A stretch of 64,000 nt of DNA from assembly GCA_963819855.1 (NCBI GenBank), contig CAWFYC010000019.1:27399-91398 (forward strand), read 5' to 3'. The notes below the pieces were generated by a model. That model saw only the letters and a list, made by a program, of their open reading frames with translations, searched no databases and was not told the origin of the DNA. Position numbers and translations under genes: made by a program. Position 1 is the stretch's first letter. Every line of letters starts with the position of its first letter. Source of the DNA: JAMXLO01 sp963819855. GTDB lineage: Bacteria; Pseudomonadota; Alphaproteobacteria; Acetobacterales; Acetobacteraceae. Below, piece by piece: positions 35,772 through 44,343 of this stretch.

Positions 35772-36701
35772 ATGACAGTTTTCGATCTACTTTTGCAACA
35801 GACGATCAACGGGCTGAGCCTGGGCGCGATGTACGCCTTGCTCGCGCTCGGGTTCACCCTGGTCTACGGCATTCTCGAGCTGATCAACTTCTCGCATTTC
35901 AACGTATTCATGATCGGCTCGTTCATTTCGCTGTTCGTGCTGCAGGGGTTCGGTCTGTCCGGTCAGGAGGTGATCCTGACCGGCCTGCCTCTCGTCGGCG
36001 TCCTGTTGGCGGCTTTCCTGGTCACCATGGCGTTTTGCGGTGGGCTCGGCATCGTGATCGAGCGGGTGACGCTGCGCCCCTTGCGCAACGTCAAGGGTCC
36101 GGCCGCGATGATCACCTCGATCGGCGTCTCCTACATCCTGTTCAACGTGATCCTGCTGACGGTGGGCGCCGATTCGAAGAACTTCCCCAACCCGCTGCCT
36201 GCGATCCGCTGGCAGATCGGTGGGGCCGTACTCGATTTCCGCGTCCTGCTGATCTGGGGGATCGCGCTGCTGCTGATGGGTATACTCTACGTGTTCGTGC
36301 AGCGGTCCCGCATCGGCAAGGCGATGCGTGCTACGGCGCAGGACCCCGAGGCGGCACGCATGATGGGCGTCGAAGTGGACAAGGTCATCATGATGGCCTT
36401 CTTCCTCGGCTCCGCGTTGGCCGGCGCCGGCGGGTTGATCTTCGGGCTCTACTATAATTTCACCAGCTTCATCATCGGCTTCACCGCCGGCCTGCGGGCA
36501 TTCACCGCCGCGGTGCTGGGCGGCATCGGCAATGTGCCGGGTGCCATGGTGGGCGGCGTGCTGATCGGGCTGATCGAGGCGATGGGCGGTCAGTTCATCG
36601 CCACCGCATGGACCGACGTCATCATATTCTCGATCCTGGTGCTGGTGCTGGTGTTCAAGCCGGCCGGTCTGTTCGGGCGGATCGCGCCCAACAAGTCATG
36701 A
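35772..36701 (+). CDS. livH: Branched-chain amino-acid ABC permease LivH
   Basis: 309 residues from the ATG at 35772, with GAGG about 10 nt upstream. LivH-type helices: QQTINGLSLGAMYALLALGF, YGILELINFSHFNVFM, VLGGIGNVPGAMVGG. RSRIGKAMRATAQDPEAARMMGVEVDKV is the ATPase-contact loop characteristic of LivH. It is the first gene of livH-livMG-livF, 13 bp before the fused gene. Confidence 0.93.
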   Translation: MTVFDLLLQQTINGLSLGAMYALLALGFTLVYGILELINFSHFNVFMIGSFISLFVLQGFGLSGQEVILTGLPLVGVLLAAFLVTMAFCGGLGIVIERVTLRPLRNVKGPAAMITSIGVSYILFNVILLTVGADSKNFPNPLPAIRWQIGGAVLDFRVLLIWGIALLLMGILYVFVQRSRIGKAMRATAQDPEAARMMGVEVDKVIMMAFFLGSALAGAGGLIFGLYYNFTSFIIGFTAGLRAFTAAVLGGIGNVPGAMVGGVLIGLIEAMGGQFIATAWTDVIIFSILVLVLVFKPAGLFGRIAPNKS

Positions 36702-36714
36702 GAGGGCGCTCCGC

Positions 36715-38763
36715 ATGAACGCCACCGCTGCCGCCGCTGTCTCCGTCCTGGTGCGACCGTTCGCGCGCATTCCCGAGGTGCAGCGGCGGCGCACCTTGCT
36801 GGTACTGCTGACCGCCATCGCCTTGGTAATGCCGATCCTGCTCGATAATGACGCGAACACCGACAGCCTGGCCAACGCGGCTGCGTACGCCACACTGGCG
36901 CTGGGACTGAACATCGTGGTCGGCTTCGCCGGCCTGCTGGATTTGGGGTATGCCGCGTTCTTCGCCATCGGTGCCTACACGTACGGCATCCTGACCGCGT
37001 TCCAGCTTCAGCCTGAGTGGAGCAGCTTCTGGGAGCCGTTCCATTTCCTCGGTCTGGTCGCCAAGATGCCGGCCGAGGTAGGCGACGGCAGCGTGGTGCA
37101 CTTCACCCTGTCGTTCTGGATCGGCCTGCCGCTCGCGGCGGGCCTGGCAGCATTCTTCGGCATTCTGTTCGGCGCGCCGACATTGCGGCTGCGCGGCGAC
37201 TACCTCGCCATCGTCACCCTGGGTTTCGGCGAGATCGTGCCGATCGTGGTGCGCAACTGGTCGGACCTGACCAATGGCGCCGCCGGCCTCAACGGCGTGG
37301 CAGCGCCGCGCCTGTTCGGATGGAGCTTCGGCGTCGATGCGACGCCGTACTATTACGTGGCGATCGCCATGGTGGCGCTGCTGATCTTTATCAGCATCCG
37401 ATTGCGTGACTCACGAATAGGCCGCGCCTGGATGGCGATCCGCGAGGACGAAATCGCCGCCGGTGCGATGGGCGTCGACCGCACCAAGTTCAAGCTGCTG
37501 GCGTTTGCCATCGGCGCCGCGTTCGGCGGCATGACCGGCGTGTTCTATGTCGCCAAGCTGCAGACGGCGACACCCGAGATGTTCGGCTTCCCGGTCTCGG
37601 TGATGATTCTGGTGATGATCGTGTTCGGCGGCATCGGCAGCGTATGGGGCGTGGTGCTTGGTGCGTTCATCCTGCAGTTGCTGCAGTCGTGGTGGCTGCA
37701 GGACCTGTCGGAGTGGCTGCACGCCCTCGGACGCCTGGTCGACAACGCCTGGCTGCAGCGCATCGACCTGGTGCCGTCGATCGAGCTGATCTTCGGCTTC
37801 ATCCTGGTCGGCATGATGCTGTTCCGACGCCAGGGATTGATCCCCGCGACGCGGCCGCAGGCGGCGCTGAGCATCGAGCAGCAGCATGCCGAGATCAGAC
37901 GCGGCGGATTCACCGATCTGAAGCTGCAGGGTCTGGGCGGCGATATGCGCACCGGCGAGGCGGCGCTGGATATCCAGGACATCACCGTGAAGTTCGGCGG
38001 CCTGACGGCGTTGAACAAGGTCGAAATCATGGTGCCGAAGGGCAGCGTGGTGGCGGTGATCGGGCCGAACGGTTCCGGCAAATCGACGCTGTTCAATGTG
38101 ATCACGGGATTGGTGGAGGCGGAGGAGGGCTCGATCCGCTTCCACGGCGAGGAGATCAAAGGCCTGCCAGACTATCAGATCCTGGCAAAAGGCATCGCGC
38201 GCACGTTCCAGAATCTGCGGCTGTTCCCCAATCTGACAGTGATGGAGAACGCGCTGATCGGCCAGCATGCGAGGCTGAAGACCGGCACGCTGGCGGCGAT
38301 CCTGCGTCCGCCCGGCACCCGTGAAGAGGAGATGCGGGCGCGGGAATGGGCGATGGAGATCTTCTCGATCTTCGGCAACCGCCTGACGCCGCGCACTGGC
38401 CAGATGGTGGCGGGTTTATCGTATGCCAATCGACGGCGCATCGAGATCGCTCGCGCGCTGGCATCGCGGCCCCGCATTCTGCTGCTGGATGAGCCGACCG
38501 CAGGGATGAATCCGGCCGAGACGCTGGAACTGGCGGAGCAGATCAAGAGTTTGAACGGGCTTGGGCTGACGGTGCTGCTGATCGAGCACAAGCTGGACGT
38601 GGTGACCACGCTGGCCGACACGGTCTACGTGCTCGACCATGGCGAGGTGATCGCGCACGGCAAGCCGGACGAGGTGCGCCGCAACGAAGAGGTGCTGCGG
38701 GCGTATCTCGGGCGCAACGCGCAGGCGTCGCTGGCGGGGATGGGTACGGCGAATGTTGCTTGA
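36715..38763 (+). CDS. Fused LivM permease-LivG ATPase
   Basis: 682 residues from the ATG at 36715, with GAGAGGG upstream. Residues about 25-385 are a LivM permease (LNIVVGFAGLLDLGYAAFFAIGAY, RLRGDYLAIVTLGFGEIVPI, RAWMAIREDEIAAGAMGVDR, VFGGIGSVWGVVLGAF). A linker of about 50 residues is followed by a LivG ATPase: Walker A GPNGSGKSTLF near 450, YANRRRIEIARALASRPRILLLDEPTAGMNP as signature and Walker B. Both halves look complete, so permease and ATPase are made in a fixed ratio. The stop overlaps livF by 11 bp. Such fusions occur in Proteobacteria but are less common than separate genes. Confidence 0.92.
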   Translation: MNATAAAAVSVLVRPFARIPEVQRRRTLLVLLTAIALVMPILLDNDANTDSLANAAAYATLALGLNIVVGFAGLLDLGYAAFFAIGAYTYGILTAFQLQPEWSSFWEPFHFLGLVAKMPAEVGDGSVVHFTLSFWIGLPLAAGLAAFFGILFGAPTLRLRGDYLAIVTLGFGEIVPIVVRNWSDLTNGAAGLNGVAAPRLFGWSFGVDATPYYYVAIAMVALLIFISIRLRDSRIGRAWMAIREDEIAAGAMGVDRTKFKLLAFAIGAAFGGMTGVFYVAKLQTATPEMFGFPVSVMILVMIVFGGIGSVWGVVLGAFILQLLQSWWLQDLSEWLHALGRLVDNAWLQRIDLVPSIELIFGFILVGMMLFRRQGLIPATRPQAALSIEQQHAEIRRGGFTDLKLQGLGGDMRTGEAALDIQDITVKFGGLTALNKVEIMVPKGSVVAVIGPNGSGKSTLFNVITGLVEAEEGSIRFHGEEIKGLPDYQILAKGIARTFQNLRLFPNLTVMENALIGQHARLKTGTLAAILRPPGTREEEMRAREWAMEIFSIFGNRLTPRTGQMVAGLSYANRRRIEIARALASRPRILLLDEPTAGMNPAETLELAEQIKSLNGLGLTVLLIEHKLDVVTTLADTVYVLDHGEVIAHGKPDEVRRNEEVLRAYLGRNAQASLAGMGTANVA

Positions 38764-39475
38764 GTTCAAAGACGTCGACACGCACTACGGCGACCTGCAC
38801 GTCCTGAAGCAGGTGAACTACACCATTGGCGAGGGCGAGATCATCTCCCTGCTCGGCGGCAACGCTTCCGGCAAGTCCACCACCATGAAGACCATCATGG
38901 GAGTGGTACGTCCCACGCGCGGCACGGTGATCTACCAGGGCGAGCCGATCGAGCGGATGGCAACGGCGGAACGCGTCCGCCGCGGCATCGCCCCGGTGCT
39001 CGAGGCACGCCGCCTGTTCCCACGCATGACGGTGTTCGAGAACCTCGAGATGGGCGCCTATCTGCGCAAGCGCGGGGTGGAATTCGATCAGGACCTCGAG
39101 CGTGTCTATTCGCTGTTCCCGCGGGTGAAGGAGCGGCGCAACCAGATCGCCGGCACGCTTTCGGGCGGCGAGCAGCAGATGGTGGCGATGGGGCGTGCGC
39201 TGATGGCGCGGCCGAAGCTGCTGTGCATGGATGAACCGTCGATGGGGCTGGCGCCGATCTTTGTCGAGCAGGTGTTCGATATCATCCAGGAGATCAACCG
39301 GCAGGGCACCACGATCTTCATGGTGGAGCAGAACGCCAACATGGCGCTGTCGATCGCGCACCGCGCGTATGTGCTGCAGACGGGCCAGGTGGTGCTGTCC
39401 GGTTCGGCGTCTGAACTGCGGCAGAATCCGCTGATCCGCGAGGCGTATCTGGGCGAGATGAAGGTAGCCGTGTGA
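38753..39475 (+). CDS. livF: Branched-chain amino-acid ABC ATPase LivF
   Basis: 240 residues, overlapping the fused gene by 11 bp. Walker A is GGNASGKST (the usual GPNGAGKTT is altered), signature LSGGEQQMVAMGRALM, Walker B LLCMDEPSMGLAP, and the LivF C-terminus YVLQTGQVVLSGSA. All residues for ATP hydrolysis are present. Its stop overlaps the GTG start of the next binding protein (GTGA), linking this operon to the NitT/TauT-type genes. Confidence 0.93.
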   Translation: MLLEFKDVDTHYGDLHVLKQVNYTIGEGEIISLLGGNASGKSTTMKTIMGVVRPTRGTVIYQGEPIERMATAERVRRGIAPVLEARRLFPRMTVFENLEMGAYLRKRGVEFDQDLERVYSLFPRVKERRNQIAGTLSGGEQQMVAMGRALMARPKLLCMDEPSMGLAPIFVEQVFDIIQEINRQGTTIFMVEQNANMALSIAHRAYVLQTGQVVLSGSASELRQNPLIREAYLGEMKVAV

Positions 39476-40512
39476 ACCGGTCTACCCCAAAGACACGAAG
39501 ACACCAGCTGGTTTCGTGTCTTTATCTCTGCGTGGTCAATCTTGTTCTTGCCGCCACTGCACAAGCCGCTGATCCGCTGCGCCTCGGATTGCTCCACACG
39601 CTCTCTCCCGCGCCGTTCTACATCGCCCAGGAACGCGGTTACTTCCGCGACGAAGGCATCGACCTGGCGTTCCGTTTCTTCGAGGCCGCGCAGCCGATAG
39701 CCGCGGCCGCCGTGTCCGGCGACATCGACGTTGGCGTCACCGCGTTGACCGGCGGCTTCTTCAACCTCGCCGAGAAGGGCGCGCTGAAGGTGATCGGCGG
39801 CGGGCTGCACGAACAGCGCGGCTATCAGGGTTCCGCCATCCTGGTCTCGAAGGACGCCTATGCCGCCGGCCTGACCACGCCCGCGAAAATTGGAGGCCAC
39901 AGCTTCGCCATCACCCAATATGGTTCATCGTTCCACTACATGCTGGGCCGTATCGCGGAGGCGGAAAACTTCGACACTTCGAGCGTGACGCTGCGTCCGG
40001 TGCAGCAGATCGCCAACATGGTCGCCGCTGTCGGCAGCGGACAGGTCGATGCCACGATCGCCATCGCCTCGATGGCAAAGCCGATGGCGGCGTCCGGGCA
40101 GGCATACATCGTCGGCTGGGCGGGCGACATCGTGCCGTATCAGATCACCGCAGTGTTCACCACCGCGCGGATGACCGAACAGCACGCCGAACTGCTGCAT
40201 CGCTTCGCACGCGCATATCAGAAGGGTGTGGCCGATTATCGCGATGCATTCCTGCGGCTCGACGCCCAGGGCAAGCCTGTCGTCGATGCGAAAACCGACG
40301 TGGTGATTCCGTTGATTGCCAAATACGTTTTTACCGGCGATCCGAATGCGCGCGACAAGATCATCGGCGGCGTCGGCTACTATGACGCAGGAGCGGCATT
40401 GGATGTGGCCGACGTCATCGCGCAGCTCACGTGGTTCAAGGCCCAGGGTCTGGTGAAGGGCGACGCCGATCCGCAGTCGGTGATCGACACCCGCTTCCTG
40501 CCGACGCGATGA
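39472..40512 (+). CDS. NitT/TauT-type ABC substrate-binding protein (NMT1/SsuA-like)
   Basis: 346 residues. After a leader (LVSCLYLCVVNLVLAATAQAAD) the protein shows the NMT1/SsuA pattern: LRLGLLHTLSPAPFYIAQERGYFRDEGIDLAFRFF, AAAVSGDIDVGVTALTGG, FAITQYGSSFHYMLGRI, VAAVGSGQVDATIAI. Ligands of this family include taurine, alkanesulfonates, nitrate, bicarbonate and thiamine precursors. The first 15 codons lie over an inverted repeat (39489-39523), so the true start could be later and the GTG at 39472 is provisional. Its stop overlaps the ATPase start by four bases. Confidence 0.85.
   Translation: MNRSTPKTRRHQLVSCLYLCVVNLVLAATAQAADPLRLGLLHTLSPAPFYIAQERGYFRDEGIDLAFRFFEAAQPIAAAAVSGDIDVGVTALTGGFFNLAEKGALKVIGGGLHEQRGYQGSAILVSKDAYAAGLTTPAKIGGHSFAITQYGSSFHYMLGRIAEAENFDTSSVTLRPVQQIANMVAAVGSGQVDATIAIASMAKPMAASGQAYIVGWAGDIVPYQITAVFTTARMTEQHAELLHRFARAYQKGVADYRDAFLRLDAQGKPVVDAKTDVVIPLIAKYVFTGDPNARDKIIGGVGYYDAGAALDVADVIAQLTWFKAQGLVKGDADPQSVIDTRFLPTR
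39489..39523. repeat. Inverted repeat AAAGACACGAA in the 5' end of a binding-protein gene
   Basis: AAAGACACGAA (39489-39499) and TTCGTGTCTTT (39513-39523) are perfect reverse complements around a 13-nt spacer, which itself contains the palindrome ACCAGCTGGT. AAAGACACGAAG-type units are widespread intergenic repeats in bacteria. Here one overlaps the first codons of the annotated gene, so it may form a hairpin at the translation start. Confidence 0.7.
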
Positions 40513-41303
40513 GCACCGGCCTGCGGCTGGTTCTGCATGGCGTGTGCCACGCCTACGACGAACTTTCGGTGCTCGAAAACATCGATCTGGTTGCCGAGCC
40601 TGGCGAGGTACTGGTGCTGATTGGCCCATCCGGCTGCGGCAAATCGACGCTGATCGGCATTATGGGCGGGATGCTCGCGCCAACCGCTGGCGAGGTCCGC
40701 TGTGAGGGCAGCGTCGCTGCGGACTGCCTCAATGCATTCACCTACGTGTTCCAGGATTTCGCGCTGCTGCCGTGGCGCACGGTTGCCGGCAACGTCGCGC
40801 TGGTGCTGGAGGGCCGCCTGCCGCGCGCCGGACTCGCCGCGCGGATCGCCGAGGTACTGACACTGACCGGGCTTGCCGATTTTGCCGACGCGTGGCCGCG
40901 GCAACTCTCGGGCGGTATGCGCCAGCGCGTCGGCATCGCGCGTGCGCTCGCGATGCGGCCGGCGTGCCTGCTGATGGACGAGCCGCTGTCGGCGCTGGAT
41001 GCGCAGACCCGCGGATTGCTGCTCGATGAATTCGCGGCGCTGATCGAACGCGCCGGCACCACCACGGTCTATGTCACGCACAATCTCGCCGAGGCGGTGC
41101 GGCTCGGCCAGCAGATCGTCGTGCTGTCACGCCGGCCGGGACGCGTGCGCACGATCCGGCGCATCGATCGGCCGCTGTCCGGGCGCGCCGCAGACGATCC
41201 GGATCTGCGATGCGTCGAGGCGGAGCTATGGCGGCTGATCCGCGACGACGCCGCCGCAGCCGAACGGGAAATCGAGCGCTCACCGAATTTGCGCCGGATG
41301 TGA
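40509..41303 (+). CDS. NitT/TauT-type ABC ATPase
   Basis: 264 residues from the ATG at 40509 (four-base ATGA overlap). Walker A GPSGCGKST, Q-loop YVFQDFALLPWRTVAGNV (typical for SsuB/TauB), signature LSGGMRQRVGIARALA, Walker B CLLMDEPLSALD, and H-loop VYVTHNLAEAVRLGQQIVVLSRRPG. It energises the importer with the SBP just upstream; the likely permease is 2.2 kb away at 43535. The final 30 residues are charged and variable. Confidence 0.92.
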   Translation: MSTGLRLVLHGVCHAYDELSVLENIDLVAEPGEVLVLIGPSGCGKSTLIGIMGGMLAPTAGEVRCEGSVAADCLNAFTYVFQDFALLPWRTVAGNVALVLEGRLPRAGLAARIAEVLTLTGLADFADAWPRQLSGGMRQRVGIARALAMRPACLLMDEPLSALDAQTRGLLLDEFAALIERAGTTTVYVTHNLAEAVRLGQQIVVLSRRPGRVRTIRRIDRPLSGRAADDPDLRCVEAELWRLIRDDAAAAEREIERSPNLRRM

Positions 41304-41353
41304 CGCCGTTCACAGCCGGACGGGGTAAAGTTATGCTGCCATGAACCATCCGC

Positions 41354-42442
41354 ATGGTGGGGTCCATGGGCATCGCATCAATGCTGTCGCCATTCGCCAT
41401 CATCAGGCAGCTTCGCCTGGGCGCCGAATCGTCGACCTTCGAACGGCTGGGGCGCTCGCGACACGTCGCCGATCTGCGGCTGATATTCTCGGTCAGCCTC
41501 ATCATCATGATCGTGAGCACGATCATGGCGCTGGCGTTCTGCTTCGAGCATCAGGTCATGACCAACTGGCAGGAGGTCCACACCCGGCAGAGCGGCTGGA
41601 TTTGGCTGCGGCTGGGGTTCGCGGCGATCGCCGACAGCGGGGCCTTCATCGGAGGGGTCGGCGCGATCGGTTGCGGCGTGCTCGCCTGGACCTACCAGAG
41701 GGGCAGCGCGCGGCTGGGCGTGGTCGATCTGTTCGCCTGTGAGATCGCCACGCTGTGCCGTGTCGTCGCGGTGGCAGACATGGTGCATCGCTATATCGAC
41801 CTGTTCGAGAACGGCCCGCAGGCCGGGCGGCCACATGTCATCGACGGTGAAAGTCCGGACGATACCAGCCGCTTTACCTCGCAGGAGAGCTATTTTCCCG
41901 TGTTCGACTCATCGGTGACGGACCTTCAGTCGCTGGAAGCCGACGTCGTCAAGCACGTCACCGCTTTCTACACCTACATGAAGGTGATGCGCGATTTGCT
42001 GCGCCGGCTCGCCGGGATCACAGCCCCCGGGCCAGCCGGTCCACGGGACGATGACTGGCACCGGGCGATATGCAGCGTCCTGTACATGTTGTTTCTCGCT
42101 CTGGAGAGTGCGCGCAAGGGGATCAAGGATCTGGTCGAGTTCGAGCCGAAGCAGGCCGAGGACATGATCACCATCCTGCTGAGCGAACTGCTGGCCTATG
42201 GTTTCCTGCGTGAGCAGTTCCGCGGCGACATTCGCCAGCGTCGGCTGGAAGCCCGCGACGAGGCGTACCGACGGGAGATACCCGCGCTGCATCGCGTCGT
42301 CGTGGCCGGGGAAGGGCCAGAGTGGGAGGCCGCGAAGGATCTGTCCGCGGAGATGATGAGGCGCTTTGATCGCGTGCTTGTGGACACGCCCACGGTGCGC
42401 GCCCGCAAGGCGGCACTCGGTCTGCCCGAAGCGGTTTCGTGA
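41354..42442 (+). CDS. Hypothetical two-helix membrane protein with helical cytoplasmic domain
   Basis: 362 residues (or 358 if the ATG at 41366 is used). Two hydrophobic segments: LRLIFSVSLIIMIVSTIMALAF (about 42-64) and FAAIADSGAFIGGVGAIGCGVLAWTY (about 88-114). The rest is soluble, mainly helical and rich in Arg, Glu and Leu, with a middle region of Asp/Ser-rich linker (GESPDDTSRFTSQESY). No catalytic motif or named family recognised. It interrupts the NitT/TauT transporter genes, with 51 bp before it and a gap of 48 bp after it. Confidence 0.65.
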   Translation: MVGSMGIASMLSPFAIIRQLRLGAESSTFERLGRSRHVADLRLIFSVSLIIMIVSTIMALAFCFEHQVMTNWQEVHTRQSGWIWLRLGFAAIADSGAFIGGVGAIGCGVLAWTYQRGSARLGVVDLFACEIATLCRVVAVADMVHRYIDLFENGPQAGRPHVIDGESPDDTSRFTSQESYFPVFDSSVTDLQSLEADVVKHVTAFYTYMKVMRDLLRRLAGITAPGPAGPRDDDWHRAICSVLYMLFLALESARKGIKDLVEFEPKQAEDMITILLSELLAYGFLREQFRGDIRQRRLEARDEAYRREIPALHRVVVAGEGPEWEAAKDLSAEMMRRFDRVLVDTPTVRARKAALGLPEAVS

Positions 42443-42490
42443 GTCTCCAGATCGGCCTATTCTCGTGCCGATCCGAGCAAGGAGACCGGC

Positions 42491-43531
42491 ATGAGCGCGG
42501 CGACAGGGGAGCGACAGGCGTATCCACACCCGCATGTCAACGAAGCCTGGCTCGCCAGGCTGCGCGAGGACATCATCGATCCGGCGCTGCCGATCGTCGA
42601 CGCGCACCATCATCTGTGGGAGCGTCCGTCCGGCCGCTATCTGCTTGACGAATTGCGCACCGATCTGACGGCCGGCCACAACGTTCGGGCCACAGTCTTC
42701 ATCCAGTGCGGCTTCTCCTATCGCAGTGACGGGCCGGCCGAACTGCAGCCCGTCGGCGAGACTGAATACGTTGCCGCCACGGCAGCGCGCGCGGAGGCAA
42801 CCGGCCTGCGCGCCTGCGCCGGTATCGTCGGCTACTGCGACTTCCGTCTGGGCGAGCCAATCGACGCCGTGCTGGAGGCGCACGTCCAGGCTGGCGGCGG
42901 CCGCTTCAAGGGCATCCGCCAGAGCGCCGGCTGGGATGCGGCGGTGGTCATGACCACGTCCTCGCCGGCGCCGCAGCATCTGCTGATGGACCCCGCGTTC
43001 CGTGCCGGGCTCGGTCGGCTCGGCCGGTTCGGACTGTCGTACGAGTGCTCGCTGTATCACCCACAGTTGCCGGAACTGATCGATCTGGCGCGTGCGTTTC
43101 CTGACCTGCCGATCCTCGCCAATCATTGCGGCGGCCCGATCTGCGTCGGCCCCTATCGCGACCGCGCCGCGGATACCTTCGCCAACTGGCAGCGCTCCCT
43201 GCGCGAGCTGGCGACGTGCGGCAACGTGCATCTGAAGCTGGGCGGTCAGGCGATGACGATCCGCGGCTTTGCCTTCCACGAGGAGGTGCTGCCGCCATCC
43301 TCCGGCGAGCTGGCCGCGGCTTGGCGTCCGTTCATGGAGACCTGCATCGAGGCGTTCGGGCCCGAACGCTGCATGTTCGAGAGCAACTTCCCAGTCGACA
43401 AGGGAATGTGCAGCTATCCGGTGGTGTGGAACGCGTTCAAACGCTTGGCTGCGGGATGCTCGGACGGCGAGAAGGCGGCGCTGTTCCATGGCACGGCGGC
43501 GCGGTTCTACCGGCTGGGCGACGTCGCCTGA
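42491..43531 (+). CDS. Amidohydrolase family protein (2-pyrone-dicarboxylate lactonase-like)
   Basis: 346 residues from the ATG at 42491, with AAGGAG 7 nt upstream. Amidohydrolase_2 (PF04909) TIM barrel: VDAHHHLWERP (the HxH-like metal motif), CGGPICVGPYR, LKLGGQAM, CMFESNFPVDK and the conserved NHCGGP loop. The family includes 2-pyrone-4,6-dicarboxylate hydrolase, L-fuconolactonase and decarboxylases. It is placed between the ATPase and permease of a NitT/TauT transporter, suggesting that its substrate is the transported compound (inference). Confidence 0.85.
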   Translation: MSAATGERQAYPHPHVNEAWLARLREDIIDPALPIVDAHHHLWERPSGRYLLDELRTDLTAGHNVRATVFIQCGFSYRSDGPAELQPVGETEYVAATAARAEATGLRACAGIVGYCDFRLGEPIDAVLEAHVQAGGGRFKGIRQSAGWDAAVVMTTSSPAPQHLLMDPAFRAGLGRLGRFGLSYECSLYHPQLPELIDLARAFPDLPILANHCGGPICVGPYRDRAADTFANWQRSLRELATCGNVHLKLGGQAMTIRGFAFHEEVLPPSSGELAAAWRPFMETCIEAFGPERCMFESNFPVDKGMCSYPVVWNAFKRLAAGCSDGEKAALFHGTAARFYRLGDVA

Positions 43532-43534
43532 CGC

Positions 43535-44326
43535 ATGGGCCAGGTAACGGGGCCGGTGCCATTCCGCGGCGGCGGTTTCGCGCCGCGCAATGTACCGCTC
43601 GCCGGGGTCGCGACGCTGATCGGACTGGTGGCGCTGTGGCAGCTCGGTGATTCGCTCGGCCTGATCCCGACTCTGTTCCTGCCGGCGCCAGCCAACATCG
43701 CCGTGGCGCTGTACCGTCTGACGATCAGCGGCGAGTTGTGGCAGCATCTGTCCGCGTCGCTGGCGCGTCTGGCGATCGGCTGGATCGTGGGCACGGGGTG
43801 CGGGATCGCGCTTGGCCTGGCGGTCGGACTGTCGTCGCTGCTGCGCTCGCCTGGCATGGCGGTGGTCTCGGCGCTGTTCCCGATTCCGAAGATCGCGCTG
43901 GTGCCGCTGTTCATCATCTGGTTCGGCATCGGCGAAGGCTCGAAGATCGCCACGCTGGCGTTCGGGGTGTTCTTCCCGACGGTGATCGCGACCGCCGGCA
44001 GCGTGGACAACGTGCCGCGCTCGCTGATCCGCATGGCGCAGAGTTTCGGCCTTTCGCACGCCGCGATCGTGCGGAAGATCGTGCTGCCGGCGGCGTTGCC
44101 GACGATCCTGAACAGCTTTCGCGTAACGACCTCGATCGCCATCGTGTTGCTGGTCGCGGCCGAGATGATCGGTGCGGAACGCGGCATCGGTGCCTTTGTG
44201 CTGTCGGCCGGCAATCTGTACGACACCGACAATCTGCTCGCCGGCATCGTCGTGTTGTCGCTGCTCGGGCTTGCGGTATCGTGGCTGATCGGCCGGGCGG
44301 AAAAGCTGCTGCTGGCCTGGCGTTGA
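43535..44326 (+). CDS. NitT/TauT-type ABC permease
   Basis: 263 residues from the ATG at 43535, 3 bp after the amidohydrolase stop. Five to six membrane helices (ATLIGLVALWQLGDSLGLI, LARLAIGWIVGTGCGIALGLAVGL, FPIPKIALVPLFIIWFGIGEGSKIATLAFGVFFP). The contact loop MAQSFGLSHAAIVRKIVLPAALPTILNSF is SsuC/TauC-type. It most likely partners with the SBP at 39472 and the ATPase at 40509. It is followed by threonine aldolase 17 bp later. Confidence 0.9.
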   Translation: MGQVTGPVPFRGGGFAPRNVPLAGVATLIGLVALWQLGDSLGLIPTLFLPAPANIAVALYRLTISGELWQHLSASLARLAIGWIVGTGCGIALGLAVGLSSLLRSPGMAVVSALFPIPKIALVPLFIIWFGIGEGSKIATLAFGVFFPTVIATAGSVDNVPRSLIRMAQSFGLSHAAIVRKIVLPAALPTILNSFRVTTSIAIVLLVAAEMIGAERGIGAFVLSAGNLYDTDNLLAGIVVLSLLGLAVSWLIGRAEKLLLAWR

Positions 44327-44343
44327 CCACCAAGGAGCGGCCC

